From VBDM01 sp041496705 (GTDB taxonomy: Bacteria; Pseudomonadota; Gammaproteobacteria; Burkholderiales; SG8-39), in the NCBI GenBank assembly GCA_041496705.1, contig JBGQFD010000032.1, positions 1-33,527 on the forward strand: DNA of 33,527 nt, in the 5' to 3' direction. This document shows positions 30,954 to 33,527 of the stretch, piece by piece (the stretch's first letter is position 1; every line of letters starts with the position of its first letter). The notes under the pieces were generated by a model that was not told the origin of the DNA, did not search any database, and saw only the letters and a program-made list of their open reading frames with translations. Both the position numbers and the translations under genes were made by a program.

Positions 30954-33527
30954 ATGTGGTGGACCCGGTATCTTGTGCGGTCCAGATTGCTGGTGGCGGT
31001 GTCGAGTTCGGTGATCGCTGGCTTATCGCCGACATCGCTGCTCGCGCTTCCGGAGGGAGGGCAAGTCGCCGCGGGAAGCGCGACGATACAGCGCTCCGGG
31101 GCCGGCATGACCATCAATCAGGCGACCGACCGCGCGGCCATCAACTGGCAGAGCTTCGGCATCGCGGCGAACGAAGCAGTCCGGTTCAACCAGCCCGGCG
31201 CGTCGTCGGTCGTCCTCAACCGCGTGCTCGGGCAGGATCCCTCGCAGATCTTCGGCAGTCTTTCGGCCAACGGCCAGGTCTTTCTCCTGAACCCGAACGG
31301 CGTGCTGTTCGGGCAAGGCGCGCAGGTCAACGTCGGCGGACTGGTCGCTTCCACCTTGAACCTGTCCGACGCGGATTTTCTGGCAGGACGCTACACCTTC
31401 GCCAAGGTCCCGGGTGCGGGAGCGGTGCTCAACCAAGGCACGATCACCGCGGCGAGCGGCGGCTATATTGCGCTGATCGCGCCGCAGGTTGTGAACGAGG
31501 GCGTGATCAATGCGCAACTCGGCACGGTGACGCTCGCCGCTGGCGAGCAGGTCACGCTCAACTTGAGCGGCAGGAGCCTGGTCAGCATCGCCGTCGACCG
31601 AGGCGCGCTGGATGCACTCGCGAGCAACCGCCAGCTGATCAGCGCCGATGGCGGACAGGTTCTTCTCAGCGCCAAGTCGGCCGACACGCTTGCCCGGTCG
31701 GTCGTCAACAATGCCGGGATCATCCAGGCGAACACGATCACCTCGAGCAACGGCGTGATTCGCCTCGAAGGCGGCATCGTCACGAACAGCGGCACCGTTT
31801 CCGCGGCAGGGGGCGGGCGAATCGCGCTTCAGGCCGAGGGCGACATAAGCCTGGCTCCATCTTCCGTGATCGCGGCGAGCGGCGCGAGCGGCGGCGAGGT
31901 GAGCGTACAAGCGAAGGCCGGCACGCTCCTCGCCGACGGACGCATCGAAGCAATCGGGTCGGAATCTTCGGGCGGTTCGATCAAGTTGCTCGGTGAGGGC
32001 GTGGCCCTTCTCGGGCAGGCGGCAGTCGACGTTTCGGGCAAGACGGGCGGCGGAACGGTGCTCGTCGGTGGCGACTTTCAGGGGAAAAATCCCGAGGTTC
32101 AGAACTCGCTGAGTACTTACGTCGGACCCGGCGCGACCATCAAGGCCGACGCGACCGGCGCAGGCAGCGGCGGAAAAGTGGTCGTGTGGGCCGATGGCGA
32201 CACGCGCTACTACGGCGGCATCTCGGCGAAGGGTGGCGCCGGCGGGGGCGGCGGCGGCTTTGTCGAAGTCTCGGGGAAGGAGCATCTGGTATTCAAAGGC
32301 GCGGTGGACACGCGCGCGAGCGATGGCAGCGCAGGCACGCTTCTCCTCGACCCTGCAAATATCACGATTCTGAACGGCACGGGCGACGGCAACGACGCCG
32401 ACGCGGCGAACAATTCGTTTGCCGGCACTCCGTCTGGCGCAGTGGGAACGGTCCTCGCCGGCGACGCCGCGCCGAGCACGATTTTCCAGTCCGAGCTCGA
32501 AGGCATCGCTGCTACGACCAACATTTCGCTGGCGGCCTCGAACAGCATCACCATCAACGATCTGACCAGCAACGTCCTGAACCTCGCGCAGACGGCGGGG
32601 CGCTCGGTCACTTTTTCCGCGGGCGCCGGCGGTTTTTCCATGAACACCGGCGACACCATTCAGACGGCCGGGGGTGCGCTGACGATCACGACCGCCGGCG
32701 GCGCGACGCTGGGCGGGTTGGCGACTGCGGGCGGCGCGATCACGATCAACGTTGGGGCTGCATCGACTGCGTCAGGGGTCATCGGCGGCACGGGCACCAC
32801 ACTCAGCAAGCAGGGCGTCGGCACGCTCAGGCTCTCCGGGGCGAACACTTACACGGGTGCGACCACGGTCAGCGCGGGAGTCCTGGAAGTTCAGAACAGC
32901 GCGGCCTTGGGCGGGACGGGCGCGGGCACCACGGTGGCCTCGGGCGCGGCGCTGCAGATCGACGGCAGCGGCTTGACGATCGCCGAAGCGCTGACCCTCA
33001 ACGGCACCGGTGTCGGCGCCGGCGGGGCGCTGCGCAATCTCGCCAACAACAATACGCTGAGCGGTGCGATCACGCTTGCGAGCGCCTCGCGGATCAATTC
33101 CGATGCGGGAACGCTGACCTTCTCGGGCGGCGGGATCTCGGGTGCGGGACAGGCGCTCACGCTGGGCGGTGCGGGCAATACCACGATCAACACGGACATC
33201 GGCATCACCAGCGGTACGCTGACCAAGGACGGAACGGGCACGCTGACTCTGAACGCCGCCAACAGCTACACCGGTTTGACGACGCTGAGCGCGGGCACGC
33301 TGTCCTACGGCGTATCCAACGCGCTGAACACCGGGGCGGTGACGGTATCGGGGGGCATCTGGAGTATCGGCGCGTTTTCGGACACGGTAGGCGCGGTCAC
33401 GCTCTCCGGCGGCAGCATCACCGGCACGACCGGGGTACTGACGGGTGCTTCCTACGCGGTGCAAAACGGCACCATCAGCGCGATCCTCGCCGGAGCCGGA
33501 GCGCTGACCAAGACTACCGCGGGCAGC
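30954..33527 (+). CDS. Filamentous-haemagglutinin-like two-partner-secretion adhesin (N-terminal part, open at window end)
   Basis: From the ATG at 30954 the frame is open for 858 codons to the window edge. A long signal region (MWWTRYLVRSRLLVAVSSS onward, to about residue 31) is followed by a TPS domain. This domain has TINQATDRAAINWQSFGI, VVLNRVLGQDPSQIFG and VFLLNPNGVLFG (Asn113-Gly116). After this come Gly/Ser/Ala-rich beta-helix repeats. Two autotransporter-associated repeats are clear at residues 623 (GTLRLSGANTYTG) and 762 (GTLTLNAANSYTG). It should be exported by a TpsB/FhaC porin, which is not in the window. The 3' end is missing. Confidence 0.9.
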   Translation, partial: MWWTRYLVRSRLLVAVSSSVIAGLSPTSLLALPEGGQVAAGSATIQRSGAGMTINQATDRAAINWQSFGIAANEAVRFNQPGASSVVLNRVLGQDPSQIFGSLSANGQVFLLNPNGVLFGQGAQVNVGGLVASTLNLSDADFLAGRYTFAKVPGAGAVLNQGTITAASGGYIALIAPQVVNEGVINAQLGTVTLAAGEQVTLNLSGRSLVSIAVDRGALDALASNRQLISADGGQVLLSAKSADTLARSVVNNAGIIQANTITSSNGVIRLEGGIVTNSGTVSAAGGGRIALQAEGDISLAPSSVIAASGASGGEVSVQAKAGTLLADGRIEAIGSESSGGSIKLLGEGVALLGQAAVDVSGKTGGGTVLVGGDFQGKNPEVQNSLSTYVGPGATIKADATGAGSGGKVVVWADGDTRYYGGISAKGGAGGGGGGFVEVSGKEHLVFKGAVDTRASDGSAGTLLLDPANITILNGTGDGNDADAANNSFAGTPSGAVGTVLAGDAAPSTIFQSELEGIAATTNISLAASNSITINDLTSNVLNLAQTAGRSVTFSAGAGGFSMNTGDTIQTAGGALTITTAGGATLGGLATAGGAITINVGAASTASGVIGGTGTTLSKQGVGTLRLSGANTYTGATTVSAGVLEVQNSAALGGTGAGTTVASGAALQIDGSGLTIAEALTLNGTGVGAGGALRNLANNNTLSGAITLASASRINSDAGTLTFSGGGISGAGQALTLGGAGNTTINTDIGITSGTLTKDGTGTLTLNAANSYTGLTTLSAGTLSYGVSNALNTGAVTVSGGIWSIGAFSDTVGAVTLSGGSITGTTGVLTGASYAVQNGTISAILAGAGALTKTTAGS

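Noticed and set aside
30845..31996. 383-codon + frame, very Arg-rich
   Set aside because: It is an out-of-frame shadow of the adhesin, which reads cleanly in the frame starting at 30954.

Overview
The window looks like chromosomal DNA of a GC-rich betaproteobacterium, Burkholderiales or a close relative. The basis is the order accB-accC-prmA-zinc-ribbon protein-pfkB-type kinase, the wealth of Bug/TctC solute receptors, psiF, and LytTR/histidine-kinase sequences of a type I associate with that group. This assignment is inference from gene content; no rRNA or tRNA gene was seen.

Layout. (1) 1-4863 (+) is a housekeeping block: the end of accB, accC, prmA, a zinc-ribbon/DUF3426-type membrane protein, a PfkB-family sugar kinase and a PlsC-type acyltransferase. 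(2) 4775-7250 (-) is a tightly overlapping trio read as a YtkA-like periplasmic protein, a dihaem MauG/cytochrome c peroxidase and apaH. (3) 7378-12299 is accessory metabolism: a dihydroxyphthalate-decarboxylase-like protein facing a two-subunit ThDP decarboxylase whose operon ends in a catalytically degenerate HtrA-like protein, then a glutaredoxin-DinB fusion and a glutathione transferase. (4) 12462-20492 (+) is a catabolic/uptake block with three Bug/TctC receptors, an acyl-CoA dehydrogenase, a fused FAD-less molybdenum hydroxylase and an NMT1/TauA-like binding protein. No membrane permease is visible in it. (5) 20515-23044 holds psiF, an alpha/beta hydrolase with Cys at the nucleophile position, a small DoxX-like membrane protein and an SDR lacking the usual catalytic residues.

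(6) 23092-29324 (-) reads from a GGDEF-EAL membrane protein through a PhnD-like periplasmic binding protein, a membrane-anchored monohaem cytochrome and a dihaem cytochrome with TsdA/SoxA-like haem and Cys spacing, to a SulP anion transporter. Upstream in the same orientation lies a cytochrome c-cytochrome P460 fusion. My reading is that this is an oxyanion-responsive redox and c-di-GMP locus; it is the best candidate here for an undescribed system. (7) 30307-30600 (-) is a small gene that looks like an in-frame fusion of a LytS-type histidine kinase piece to the C-terminal half of a LytTR DNA-binding domain. About 60 bases upstream are tandem ~20-bp direct repeats of the kind LytTR proteins bind. 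(8) 30954 to the window end (+) is the N-terminal part of a large two-partner-secretion adhesin, open at the right edge.

The annotation rests on reading translations and motifs by eye. Family names are given where motifs and length agree; substrates are mostly unknown.
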